Positions 18,269 to 27,756 of a stretch of DNA of 64,000 nucleotides are shown in pieces. The notes beneath the pieces are model-generated. The model was not told where the DNA came from and ran no database searches. It saw only the letters and a list, made by a program, of their open reading frames with translations. Origin of the DNA: DASQZK01 sp963771005. GTDB lineage: Bacteria; Bacteroidota; Bacteroidia; Bacteroidales; GCA-2748055. Position 1 is the stretch's first letter, and every line of letters begins with the position of its first letter. The stretch is from the NCBI GenBank assembly GCA_963771005.1, contig CAVYRO010000008.1, forward strand, positions 310,001-374,000. Direction: 5' to 3'. Position numbers and translations under genes: made by a program.

Positions 18269-21200
18269 ACAACCTCCACGATCTGGCCCATGCTGAAATA
18301 CCAGACATAGCCTTTTACAGGCATATGCCTGATCTCCTGCAGGGCTTCCATATATTCCTTAACCTGCCTTTCATGAGCCCTGCTGATGATATTTCCGAAT
18401 TTATAATCTACAACGGTCACCGAACCGTTATGGTATATCACCCGGTCGGGTCTCAGTATTCCCTTTCCTGTTTTAAAAAGATCCCGTTCGCTGCGAACGC
18501 CTGCATCATCGCGAAACCATTCGGCCGCCACCGGATCTTTAAGACGCTCTCCGAGAAGGGCCATGATTTCCTCCTTCTGTTTTTCATTGATCTTACCCTG
18601 TGAAAAAGCGCGGTTTACGGATAATTCGGGATCTTTTAACGTGCCAATCCCCGAAAGTATCTCATGCATCACCGTTCCGTACCCCAGGGCAACAGTCATG
18701 TCTTCCTGAAGTCCGGAGATATAGGCATTTCTGATATTCAGCCGCAGCTTATCGCCAGGCCTAGAAACTGGATATTCCGCAAGATAGACCGTCTCCTCAC
18801 CAGTATCCGGCTCAAGCCGGGATATACCGGTATGGGCTGTCCCATAAAGCAAGGTAAGATTTAAAGGATCGAAATATTTCCCCGGATCTGCCAGTGGAAA
18901 GAGCCCGTCCCCGGTAAAGCGGCCATTGGTGATGATTTCATAAAGAAGCGATCCCGCATTTCCAGATTTTGAAGTGTCTGCATCCTTCTTAGCCAGAATG
19001 TGAAGCTCTTCTTCGGCACGGGTGAAGGCCACGTACATCAGGTTCAGGTTATCTATGAGGGAATGAAATTTTTCATCCAGGTACTCCTTCCGGAAGTCAG
19101 AGTTCAGAAGGTCTTTATGGTATTTCACCGGTACATGCCCGGGGTCGCCCGGATCCTTGCCCTCTGTTTTGCACCACAGGAAAAGGTCCTTATTGCTGTC
19201 GGGAGTCAGGGACCAGTGACAAAACGGGATGATCACAACCTTGAACTGCAGGCCTTTCGACTTGTGTATTGTCATAATCCGAATGGCATCCTGGGCTTCG
19301 GAGATCCCCAGCGTGGCAGAGGAGCCGTTTTTATTCCAGTAATCGAGGAAAGCACTGATATCAGGAGTTTCATTCCGCATAAAATCCAGGACCATATCCT
19401 GGAATGCCTGTATATACGGAAGATTTTCGGGAATAAGATTCAGTTCGAAAATAGCGGTAATCTGTTCGGTAAGCTCATACAGGGGAAGAAAGCGGATCTC
19501 ACCGGCCATCTCATTGAACCTCCTGAATGCCTGGTGGATCTCCGGGGAATCAGCCCGGCCGGTGAAAAGGGCATTCAAATCATCCATTTCCCCGGATTCG
19601 AGGGCAAGATACCGCATATATTCGTGCCTGATGAATCCTGCAATGATCCGATCGGTAGGATTGCTCAACTGCCGAAGGATGGCCACAAGGAAATTTACGG
19701 CAGGGTTGCCGGTGAGGTAGAGCGAATCGTTTGAGACCACGTTAAAATTATACCTCCCGCTTTCATTGTCTTCAGAAAGAAGGAGCGAGGCAATCTCTCG
19801 TCCCTCCGACCCCTTCCTTACCAGGACCGTTATATCCCCTGCCTTGTAACCCCTGTCCTGCAGGTCCCTGACAAGTCCCGGCACATTGGACCTTAACCAT
19901 GCATTATATTCATCATTATTCCCATTCTCCCCGAAACGCAGGGTAACGTACCCCCCCGTCCCCCTGAACTTTTCCGGCACCTTTTGAAGTGCATCATCGT
20001 AAATTCCCCGTACCAGGCCGGTCCAGGCCGCCGCATAATCATCCATGGCCCCTGCCTCCTCCGTATCCCGTAAAATCAGCCTGGAAATCATATCAGAAGC
20101 GTTACTGAATAAGGAATTATTAAATGCTACGATGTTCTCCTGTGACCGCCAGTTCTCATTTAGCTGCCTTACATCGATATCATAATGACTGAAATAATTC
20201 ATCACATCCCTTGCCAGGATCATCCAATCGCTGTTCCTCCAGCGGTAAATGGACTGCTTCACATCACCGACGATGAGATTTGATTTGGATCGGGACAAGG
20301 AATTATCAATGAGCGGGGCGAAATTCTGCCATTGAAATCCCGACGTATCCTGGAATTCATCCAGCATGAAATGGCTGAAGTAATTCCCGGCTTTCTCATA
20401 AATGAAAGGCGTCGGGTTTCCTTCGATGATCTTTTTCAGAAAAAAAGTGGCATCGGAGAGCAGGAAGATATTTTTTTCATTTGATATTTCCCTGATTTTC
20501 AATGATATGGTATTCAAAATGCCGAAAGCATAAATATTCTGGTAAATGGCTTTTGTTGTATTGTACAAGGAAATATTGTCATCAAAATATTTCAGGGCAT
20601 CCTTGAGCAGCGGGTTGAGCCTGGTTTCCACGAAAGGGATGATCATTTCCCGCCGGGCGGAAGTAGCCGTGATCCATTTTGCCGGGTCTTCTGCTGCCTG
20701 GAGTACCCTGCTGCCAGGATCTGCAGGGCCCGCTTCAGCCATCCTCCTGAGATAACCTGCCACGCCGCGTCCCTTGTGGGCGAAGTCCTCTTCATCCAGT
20801 CCTGCATCCTGCAAAACCCGGATGGCTTCCCGTCCCTTTCCCTTTAGATATTCTGATATCCGGTTTAATGTACCTGAGAGAGTGGAGGAATATGAAGCAA
20901 TCCGTTTACCAAATTCTTCCTGTGAAACCGGATCATCAAAAATCTCCCTGTATTTCTCACTGAACACTTCCGTTCCCAGCCGGTAAATATCCCGGCCCGG
21001 ATCCCATGAATTTCCTGAAAAGATCCGCTCATCGGCAAACTTCACAAGCCATGATCGAAGCCATTCATCCGAGTCGAGGTCAGCCATGAGCCGGTCGACA
21101 GCCTCGGTAAGTATCCGGTCGCCGTTCAACTCTAGGTTATACCCGGTCTGAAGTCCGATCTCACGGGTAAACCCACGGATAACCATCTGGAAGAATTTAT

Positions 21201-21528
21201 CGATGGTGCCGACATAGAAGGATGAATAATCATTGAGGATCATGGACAGGATCTCCCGGGCCCGGCGGGCAACCTCGCTGCCGTTCATTTTAGTCTCCGA
21301 AATTATATCGTCCACATATCCGGCGGTTCCCGGATCACCGGCGGAAATTTTATACAGGGATTCCAGTATCCTTGCCTTCATCTCACCCGAGGCCTTGTTT
21401 GTGAAGGTAACTGCAAGTATGGTGCAGTAGGCTGAAGGTTCCCGGAAAAGCATCAGGAGATAATTACGGGTGAGCTGGTACGTTTTCCCTGAGCCTGCCG
21501 ATGCTTTGTATATGAGGAGATCCGACAT
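18265..21528 (-). CDS. AddA-like UvrD-family helicase-nuclease
   Basis: A 1087-residue superfamily 1A helicase expected to pair with the AddB-like protein in RecBCD/AddAB-type processing of DNA ends. Visible: Walker A YKASAGSGKTYQL (Lys15), motif Ia FTNKASGEMK, motif II HFMLDEFQDTSGFQW, motif III GDVKQSIYRWRNSDW, motif V IRIMTIHKSKGLQFKVV and motif VI MYVAFTRAEEELHIL. A C-terminal PD-(D/E)XK nuclease is indicated by LRPDRVIYHNGSVTVVDYKFG. It has no neighbours of its own operon upstream except the 200-bp gap to the divergent barrel gene at 21731. Confidence 0.92.
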   Translation of the reverse strand: MSDLLIYKASAGSGKTYQLTRNYLLMLFREPSAYCTILAVTFTNKASGEMKARILESLYKISAGDPGTAGYVDDIISETKMNGSEVARRAREILSMILNDYSSFYVGTIDKFFQMVIRGFTREIGLQTGYNLELNGDRILTEAVDRLMADLDSDEWLRSWLVKFADERIFSGNSWDPGRDIYRLGTEVFSEKYREIFDDPVSQEEFGKRIASYSSTLSGTLNRISEYLKGKGREAIRVLQDAGLDEEDFAHKGRGVAGYLRRMAEAGPADPGSRVLQAAEDPAKWITATSARREMIIPFVETRLNPLLKDALKYFDDNISLYNTTKAIYQNIYAFGILNTISLKIREISNEKNIFLLSDATFFLKKIIEGNPTPFIYEKAGNYFSHFMLDEFQDTSGFQWQNFAPLIDNSLSRSKSNLIVGDVKQSIYRWRNSDWMILARDVMNYFSHYDIDVRQLNENWRSQENIVAFNNSLFSNASDMISRLILRDTEEAGAMDDYAAAWTGLVRGIYDDALQKVPEKFRGTGGYVTLRFGENGNNDEYNAWLRSNVPGLVRDLQDRGYKAGDITVLVRKGSEGREIASLLLSEDNESGRYNFNVVSNDSLYLTGNPAVNFLVAILRQLSNPTDRIIAGFIRHEYMRYLALESGEMDDLNALFTGRADSPEIHQAFRRFNEMAGEIRFLPLYELTEQITAIFELNLIPENLPYIQAFQDMVLDFMRNETPDISAFLDYWNKNGSSATLGISEAQDAIRIMTIHKSKGLQFKVVIIPFCHWSLTPDSNKDLFLWCKTEGKDPGDPGHVPVKYHKDLLNSDFRKEYLDEKFHSLIDNLNLMYVAFTRAEEELHILAKKDADTSKSGNAGSLLYEIITNGRFTGDGLFPLADPGKYFDPLNLTLLYGTAHTGISRLEPDTGEETVYLAEYPVSRPGDKLRLNIRNAYISGLQEDMTVALGYGTVMHEILSGIGTLKDPELSVNRAFSQGKINEKQKEEIMALLGERLKDPVAAEWFRDDAGVRSERDLFKTGKGILRPDRVIYHNGSVTVVDYKFGNIISRAHERQVKEYMEALQEIRHMPVKGYVWYFSMGQIVEVV

Positions 21529-21730
21529 CCGGAATAATTTTAATTACGAAGATACAAATTTGATGAAGTCCCATGGCAAATAAAAACATTCCCTGCTTTT
21601 TACCTGAGAAAAATGGTGTGGGTCAATACAACCTACTGATCATCTGTTTTTTAATAAATGTTTAATTTTACCAACCTGAGGTGATCCTCAGCGTATAATT
21701 ACTTCATGAATATTTATTAAAATTTGAGTT

Positions 21731-22336
21731 ATGAAAAAGACAATCCTTATTCTTCTGGCAACCACCCTGATTACCGGGGCTTCCCTGGCCCAGTTCAATT
21801 CCGGTGATAAGTTTGCTTCCGGGTCAACTTCGTTTTCCGGAGGCTTCTCTTCTGACAAAACTCATGAAGATAACTATTCGGGAGACGCCGTCAAATATTC
21901 ATACATCTCGTTGAATACGAAGGCCGGTTATTTCATTCAGGAGCGTTTCGCTTTGGGAGCTGTACTAAACACCTCACGCAGTAGTGCGAAAAGCGGGAAC
22001 AGCAAGTCGATCTACAATACATTTACAGTGGGTCCTCTGGCCAGGTATTACAGGGGGTCTTACAGTGGGATCTCACCCTTTGCCGAGGTGCTAGCAGCCG
22101 TTGGGACTTCCAACAGCAAAAGTATCATTCCCGGAAGTACACATAACCATAAGTCGTCCAATCTCCAAATAGCAGCAGGAATCGGTGCCAATTATTTCTT
22201 CAAGGATAACATTGCATTCGAGGGAATGCTGCAGTATTCGCTGGACAATAGTAAACCGACAACCGATAATACCACCCATTTGCATTACACTTCATCGGGG
22301 CTGAACCTTTTATTCGGTATAACCGTTTATCTTTAA
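21731..22336 (+). CDS. Small outer-membrane beta-barrel protein
   Basis: A 201-residue exported protein with a clear signal peptide (MKKTILILLATTLITGASLAQ) followed by alternating hydrophobic/polar strands typical of OmpX/OmpA-like barrels. It has a central Ser/Asn-rich loop (RSSAKSGNSKSIY) and ends LLFGITVYL, with an aromatic-flanked terminal strand. About eight strands fit the length. The substrate or role is unknown. It is alone in its transcription unit, with more than 150 bp on each side. Confidence 0.75.
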   Translation: MKKTILILLATTLITGASLAQFNSGDKFASGSTSFSGGFSSDKTHEDNYSGDAVKYSYISLNTKAGYFIQERFALGAVLNTSRSSAKSGNSKSIYNTFTVGPLARYYRGSYSGISPFAEVLAAVGTSNSKSIIPGSTHNHKSSNLQIAAGIGANYFFKDNIAFEGMLQYSLDNSKPTTDNTTHLHYTSSGLNLLFGITVYL

Positions 22337-22512
22337 TCATTGTAAGCGCATTTCGCTTTCCTTTTTACTCCCGAGGGGCGGCCAGGCGGTCCATGATCCG
22401 CCTAAGGCTGCAATGGGGGTTGTTTTCCAGAAGACTGGTACCTGGCATTGCCGGAGAGCAATCTTTACAATGAAGGCTCAGGAGATCCGCTAATACTCAA
22501 AATTATATTTTC

Positions 22513-22998
22513 ATGGCAGGCTCATACGACAAGACTCCCGTAAAGACCGTTCCTTTTGTCGAACCCGGAAAGTACGCCGGATTGTGGTACGAGATCGCCC
22601 ACCTGCCGGCCCGGTTCATGAAAGATTGTGAATGCACTACGGCACAATACGGTCTCACCGAAAAAAAATACCTTACGGTGAAAAACAGGTGCCTGAAATC
22701 CGATACCGGAAAATGGAATTCCATAAGCGGGAAGGCTTTTATCGTGCCGGATACAGGCAATTCTGTGCTGAAAGTGCAATTCTTCTGGCCCATAAAAGGA
22801 GACTACCGGATCATTGCCCTTGATAAAGACTACCGTTTTGCGATGGTGGGAAATAAAACAAGGAAATATCTCTGGATCCTTTCGCGTACGCCAAAACTGG
22901 AGAAAAAAATATATAAAAAGCTAGTCAATGAAGCCGCCGGGCAGGGTTTTCCGGTAGAAAACCTCATCGTGACAAAACAGGATTGCAAAGAAAGATAA
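22513..22998 (+). CDS. Lipocalin family protein (Blc-like), no signal peptide
   Basis: A 161-residue lipocalin, a small barrel that binds hydrophobic ligands. The diagnostic first motif G-x-W-Y-E-I-A appears as YAGLWYEIAHLPARF at about 20-34. YRIIALDKDYRFAMVGN corresponds to the second motif (T/V)D..Y, and YLWILSRTP to the third. Bacterial lipocalins are usually outer-membrane lipoproteins, but here the ATG at 22513 gives MAGSYDKTPVKTV with no signal or lipobox, and no better upstream start was found. It may be cytoplasmic, or the leader may have been lost. Confidence 0.85.
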   Translation: MAGSYDKTPVKTVPFVEPGKYAGLWYEIAHLPARFMKDCECTTAQYGLTEKKYLTVKNRCLKSDTGKWNSISGKAFIVPDTGNSVLKVQFFWPIKGDYRIIALDKDYRFAMVGNKTRKYLWILSRTPKLEKKIYKKLVNEAAGQGFPVENLIVTKQDCKER

Positions 22999-23115
22999 AG
23001 TCCTCAACTTGTTCAGTTGTTGAGTTGTTGGGTTGTTGATTGAAGAGATTCTTACTTTGACCTAGAATCACCCGGTCATTTGCGGTTTTACGGCTCGGCT
23101 GCTCACCGGCCGGGG

Positions 23116-23465
23116 ATCCACCTGAAACAATCTTTCTTAATCTGTGATAATCTGTGTAATCTGTGGTGAAACCCTGAAGAATTTGTTGATTTGTTGATTT
23201 GTTGATTTGTTGAATGGGTTGAAACCATCTGTGATAATCTGTGAAATCTGTGGTGAAACCCTGAAGAATTTGTTGATTTGTTGATTTGTTGATTTGTTGA
23301 TTTGTTGAATGGGTTGAAACCATCTGTGATAATCTGTGAAATCTGTGGTGAAACCCTGAAGAATTTGTTGATTTGTTGATTTGTTGATTTGTTGATTTGT
23401 TGAATGGGTTGAAACCATCTGTGATAATCTGTGAAATCTGTGGTGAAACCCCCCGAAGAATTTGC
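23116..23465. repeat. 95-bp tandem repeat array with 8-bp sub-repeat
   Basis: TCTGTGATAATCTGTG begins at 23141, 23228, 23323 and 23418. The last two intervals are exactly 95 bp and the first is 87 bp, one 8-bp TTGATTTG unit shorter. Each unit combines the same 'tctgtg' phrase as the array at 17 kb with GAATTTG(TTGATTTG)n and GAATGGGTTGAAACCA. It fills most of the 469-bp gap between the lipocalin and mnmA stops. Minus-strand ORFs across it (INKSTNQQ repeats) are artefacts. Confidence 0.92.
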
Positions 23466-23467
23466 CT

Positions 23468-24644
23468 CTACTCCTCAATAACCCCCGAACCCATCACTTC
23501 CTCCCCGTCATACCAGGCGGCAAACTGCCCGGCAGCGATTCCGCGCTGCGGATTGCCGAAGGTTATATAAAGGCCTTCCCCGCGCATCGTAAGGACTGAC
23601 TGCTGCAAGGATTGCCGGTAACGGATCCGAGTGAGGTAATTTCTTGTTTCCCCGGGTGCCATTTCCATACCGGGCCGGATCCAGTGAATATTTTCATTCC
23701 GGATGAACAATCCGCTGCGGTAAAGGCCGGGATGAGACTGTCCCTGCCCGGTATATACGATATTTTTTCCGGTATCGGTTGCAATGACAAAGAGGGGTTC
23801 CTTCTTCCCTCCTACGTTCATGCCTTTCCGCTGCCCGATAGTAAAAAAATGAGCCCCCCGGTGGATGCCTGCCACTTCACCATCTTCAGGTTCATACGCC
23901 CAGGGGGAACAAACTTCACGGAGTCCGTGGCCATTTTTGCCGGAGTACATGGCCAGATCCCGCGGGATCTCGATGATATTACCCTCTTCAGCTTTCAACT
24001 TCTGCTGAAGAAAAGTGGGCAGATCGACCTTCCCTACAAAACAGATCCCCTGGGAATCTTTCTTTTCCGGCAGATGCCAGCATGGCCTTTCTGGCGAGTT
24101 CCCTGACTTCTTTTTTATGCAGGTGCCCGATCGGGAAAAGGGTTTTGGCCAATTGCTCCTGGTTGAGCTGACAAAGGAAATAACTTTGTTCCTTTCCCGG
24201 ATCTTCGCCGGCGAGAAGACGGTAAATCGTTTTCCCGTCCACTTCAACCGTATCTTTCCGGCAATAATGACCCGTGGCGATAAAATCGGGATGGAAGGGC
24301 TTTACGGCTTCAAAAAATTCATCGAATTTGATCTCCCGGTTGCAAAGGATATCCGGGTTGGGAGTCCGGCCCTTTTCATATTCGTTGAACATATAATCCA
24401 CGATCCTCTTCCTGTATTCATTGCTCAGGTCAACCACGTGAAAGGGTATACCGATCTTCCGGGCGACCATTTCCGCGAACATTACATCTTCGTCCCATGG
24501 ACAGTCCCCTTTGAGCACCCCGGTCTTGTCATGCCAGTTCACCATGAATACGGCCGTGACATCATAGCCCTGTTCTTTCAGTAACCATGCAGCCACGCTC
24601 GAATCCACCCCTCCCGACAGGCCGACTACCACTTTCCTTTTCAT
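23468..24644 (-). CDS. mnmA: tRNA 2-thiouridylase MnmA, interrupted by one apparent frameshift
   Basis: Thiolates U34 of Glu, Gln and Lys tRNAs. The N-terminal part (24644 to about 24070) has the PP-loop GLSGGVDSSVAAW and the first catalytic Cys in NPDILCNREIKF. The C-terminal part, in another frame, resumes at EKKDSQGICFVGKV with the second catalytic Cys and runs through the normal barrel domain to 23468. The frames join if a single extra base at about 24067 (the GCCGGAAAAG stretch) is ignored, giving about 391 residues, the usual length. Both halves are well conserved, so a sequence error or a very recent mutation is likely; loss would be expected to be costly. Confidence 0.88.
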
Positions 24645-24717
24645 AATTTTTGAAATTACGGCGCAAAGGTAATCATTTCAATGCAAAAGGAGATAAAACT
24701 TTGCTGTAGGAGGAGGG

Positions 24718-25174
24718 TTAATATCCTTTGACCCAGAATATATGATCTTCATCTATACAATAATCGACCAGTTCCAGCACTTCATCGACGACATGCTTCA
24801 CCTGGTCCCGGATATTTTCCCATCCGATCCGCCACCTTGGATAAAAAATCCGGATCTCATTCAGGAAGTCGATCCCTGCATCCTGTTTCAGGGCAAAAGC
24901 TTCCAATTCATCGGCACTGCTGATCCGGCCGATCCGTAGGAATCTGTTCGAGAAGGTTATTTCTTAACTTGATGATCCCGGTTCCCTGATATGGCGTCGG
25001 ACCGTAATATTCATATACATTGCTACTCAGTTCAAAGCTGTTCTGGAAAAGGCAAAATACTGCGGAATGAAGATATCTTGATTTTTCGGAATGAACTTCA
25101 AATCCATCCGGAGGGGATGAAAATGAAAATTCAACAAAATTCAGGTCGTCTGAGGAGATGAGTTTAATTTTCAT
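24718..25174 (-). CDS. Hypothetical protein, apparently frameshifted
   Basis: Unrecognised small protein. The first part (25174 to about 24940) begins MKIKLISSDDLNFVEFSF and reaches GIIKLRNNLLEQI. In the +1 frame the sequence continues LRIGRISSADELEAFALKQ to a stop at 24718 with FPRWRIGW-like aromatic content (FYPRWRIGWENIRDQ). Skipping one base near 24940 joins them into about 151 residues. There is no signal peptide or membrane segment. The join is inferred from continuous plausible protein sequence on both sides; the alternative is two short unrelated ORFs. Confidence 0.45.
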
Positions 25175-25357
25175 ACCTGAAAGATTTGCCGAAAGATAGG
25201 TATTAAAATAGGGTTCTGATTGGCATGAGGATTAATTTTCGGGAGCGGTGTCTTAAAAGTCCCCGGGTACAGCTGCAATTTTAACGGATCAGGATAAGAG
25301 CAATAAGCCGCTCTTTCGGAATTAAATATTTACTTTGCAGTCATAAACTTTACCAGA

Positions 25358-26786
25358 ATGGATACCGGGATATTGAAGCAACTGTTCAGGGAATTTGCCG
25401 GGATGGAACCTTCCGGAATTGTTTCATTGCCGCCTGCCGGATCACACAGGAGGTATTTCAGGCTGGGAAACGGCAGCCGTACGGCAATTGGCGTTTATAA
25501 TGACGATCTCAGGGAAAATACAGCCTTCCTCACTTTCACCCGTCATTTTCTCGAGAGGGGACTGCATGTGCCTGATCTTTACGGCGTAAGCGGAGACGGT
25601 CACTATTACCTCCTCCAGGACCTGGGTGATACGATGCTAAAGACACTTATTGATGAAAATTCCGTCAATTTTGAATTTCCGCCTGAGATGATCCCCTGGT
25701 ACAAGAAGGCGCTAAAGGAACTTGTCCGCTTTCAGACCGAGGGGAATGCTGAACTTGATTATTCTGTATGTATTCCGCGCGACCGGTTCGACAGGCAGTC
25801 TGTTCTTTGGGATCTGAATCATTTTAAATATTTTTTTCTGAAAGTTACAGGCATTCCTTTCGACGAACAGCGGCTGGAAGATGATTTTCATGCTTTTACC
25901 GCCTTCCTGGAAGGAGCCGGAAGCGGGGTTTTTTCTTTTCCGGGATTTCCAGTCCAGGAATATAATGATCCATGAAGGGGAATGCTATTTCATCGATTAC
26001 CAGGGCGGACGCAGGGGAGCCCCGCAATACGATCCGGCTTCCCTCCTGTTCGAGGCACGGACCAATATCCCGTTTCCTGTTAAGGAAGAACTCCTTGGAT
26101 TTTACCTTGATGAGTTGGTAGCCGGGACGGGGATTGCCAGGGAGGAATTCATGAAATATTATTACCCGTTTGTCCTGGTCAGGATTTTACAAACGCTGGG
26201 CACATACGGACTTCGTGGATGGGTTGAAAAAAAGGCGCTCTTCATGCAGAGCGTACCCTTTGCCATGAAGAATATCCGCTGGATGCTTGAGAATGACAGG
26301 ATACCCGCTGAATTCCCTGAACTGAGATCTGTTCTTTCCAAACTGTCCGTCTCACAAAAGCTGGATATAAAAATACCAACGCGGACCGACAAGCTTACTG
26401 TCCGTATCCATAGTTTTTCTTACCTAAAACAGATACCGGATGACATCACCGGTAACGGCGGAGGTTTTGTGTTCGATTGCCGCGGTATCAATAACCCCGG
26501 GCGGATAGAACAATATAAGATGCTTTCCGGCCTGGATGAACCCGTCCGGCAATTCCTCAGGGAAAAGAGCGAGATGGAAGAATTTCTCTCCGAGGTCTTC
26601 AGCATGGTCGACCGCACGATAAAATCCTACATCGGAAGGAATTACAGTCATCTCCAGGTAAGTTTTGGTTGCACGGGAGGAAGGCACCGCTCCGTATATG
26701 CCGCACAAAAACTGGCCGACCATCTTAAACAATACAAAAATGTGGTTGTTGAACTGGAACACCGGGAAATAGACCAGCATTTATAA
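25358..26786 (+). CDS. Sugar kinase (APH/AmgK-like) fused to a RapZ C-terminal domain, apparently frameshifted
   Basis: The N-terminal half is an aminoglycoside-phosphotransferase-fold kinase of the type that phosphorylates MurNAc/GlcNAc at C1 (AmgK-like): LPPAGSHRRYFRL (nucleotide loop), YYLLQDLGDTML (hinge), FRDFQSRNIM (catalytic loop with Asp) and CYFIDYQGG (metal Asp). The C-terminal about 125 residues match the GlcN6P-sensing domain of RapZ: HSFSYLKQIP, FVFDCRGINNPG, LDEPVRQFL and GCTGGRHRSVYAA. RapZ's own N-terminal P-loop domain is absent. The reading frame changes by +1 at about 25930 within GGGGTTTTTT; corrected length is about 475 residues. It is followed by a small Cys-rich ORF and a MurU-like nucleotidyltransferase. 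Family assignment is strong; substrate is inferred. Confidence 0.82.
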
Positions 26787-26803
26787 ACCCTTTCCGGTCA
26801 ATC

Positions 26804-26950
26804 ATGCCTATGGGGAAAAAATTGTGCAAATACGGTTTTGAACTGAATAAAGAGGGAAAGAAACTTAAATACGAATGTAAAAAGTGCGGGATGAGTACCA
26901 CGAAGGAAGAGTACTGCTGCAAGCCCGTTAAACTCAAAAAATCGGCCTGA
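26804..26950 (+). CDS. Small Cys-rich (zinc-ribbon-like) protein, 48 aa
   Basis: A 48-residue ORF from ATG 26804 to TGA 26948, 17 bp after the kinase-RapZ stop. It is Lys-rich, with Cys at positions 8, 25, 28, 39 and 40 (KYECKKCGM, EYCCKP), suggesting a C-x2-C plus C-C metal site. It has no signal peptide. Its position inside the probable amino-sugar recycling operon suggests co-expression. The function is unknown, and the call rests on the ordered Cys pattern and tight spacing. Confidence 0.6.
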   Translation: MPMGKKLCKYGFELNKEGKKLKYECKKCGMSTTKEEYCCKPVKLKKSA

Positions 26951-26956
26951 TAATGA

Positions 26957-27014
26957 AACCCACATGATTGATGACAACATAAAGCTAACTTTTTAATAAT
27001 CGATCATGTGGGTT
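26957..27014. promoter_or_regulatory. Inverted repeat upstream of the nucleotidyltransferase gene
   Basis: AACCCACATGATTGAT (26957-26972) and ATCGATCATGTGGGTT (26999-27014) pair at 15 of 16 positions around a 26-nt spacer. No T-run follows, so it is not a standard terminator. It ends 30 nt before the ATG at 27045 and could be an RNA hairpin controlling that gene, or an operator. Confidence 0.5.
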
Positions 27015-27044
27015 CCATCATACCTTTAAAATCAAAATTATTAT

Positions 27045-27755
27045 ATGATGAAAAAAAGGGCAATGATCATGGCTGCGGGGCTGGGTACAAGGATGAAGCC
27101 GCTCACCGACAAAATTCCCAAGGCGCTTTTGCCTTATAAAAACAAAACCCTTCTCCGGGATGTTATCGAAAGGCTTCTCGCACATGGTTTCCGGAATATC
27201 ATCATAAACATTCACCACCACGGCGACCAGATAATAAGATACCTGGAAGAAAATCATAATTTCGGGGCTGATATTTCCATATCCGACGAGCGGGACCTCC
27301 TTCTGGATACAGGGGGCGGACTCGTCAAGGCGGCGCCTTTCTTCGGTAAGGATCCTTTCCTGGTTCACAATGTGGATATTGTCACTGATCTTGACCTGAA
27401 CGGGCTACTGAACTGCCATATAAAGAAAGGATCGATCGCTACGCTGGCTGTTAAGCACAGGGAGACATCGAGATCTCTCCTGATGGATGAAAACCAGGTC
27501 CTTTGCGGATGGAGAGACAACCGGGGCGGCGAAGAGATCATTGCGAGAAATAAGGAAAACCTTTCACCCATCGCCTTCAGCGGCATTTACGTCCTGAACC
27601 CGGAGATTTTTGGTTATTTTGAAAAATCCGGAGCCTTTCCGGTCATGCCTGAATTGCTGCAGATAGCGGCATATAAGGATATCTGGTTATATCGTAGTGA
27701 CAGATCTTCGTGGGCCGATATGGGAAAACCGGAGTCTTACCCTGAAAGAGAATGA
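27045..27755 (+). CDS. Sugar-1-phosphate nucleotidyltransferase (MurU-like)
   Basis: A 236-residue nucleotidyltransferase with the GT-A-like signature MAAGLGTRMKPLTDKIPKALL at the start, HNVDIVTDLDL for the metal-binding Asp region and FSGIYVLNPEIF near the sugar site. This short single-domain form resembles MurU, which makes UDP-MurNAc from MurNAc-1-phosphate in cell-wall recycling. Its position after a C1-kinase supports this. A GlcNAc-1-P or mannose-1-P substrate cannot be excluded. The ATG at 27045 is used; ATG at 27048 is equally possible. Confidence 0.83.
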   Translation: MMKKRAMIMAAGLGTRMKPLTDKIPKALLPYKNKTLLRDVIERLLAHGFRNIIINIHHHGDQIIRYLEENHNFGADISISDERDLLLDTGGGLVKAAPFFGKDPFLVHNVDIVTDLDLNGLLNCHIKKGSIATLAVKHRETSRSLLMDENQVLCGWRDNRGGEEIIARNKENLSPIAFSGIYVLNPEIFGYFEKSGAFPVMPELLQIAAYKDIWLYRSDRSSWADMGKPESYPERE

Positions 27756-27756
27756 G

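Noticed and set aside
23116..23465. CRISPR array or repeat-protein gene
   Set aside because: Nearly identical 95-bp units without spacers; the ORFs through it only translate the 8-bp repeat (INKSTNQQ) and have no start context.
24067..25935. Programmed +1 frameshifting in mnmA and the kinase-RapZ gene
   Set aside because: No slippery-site or stop-codon context of known type, and ten such events across unrelated genes are better explained by sequence errors or decay.
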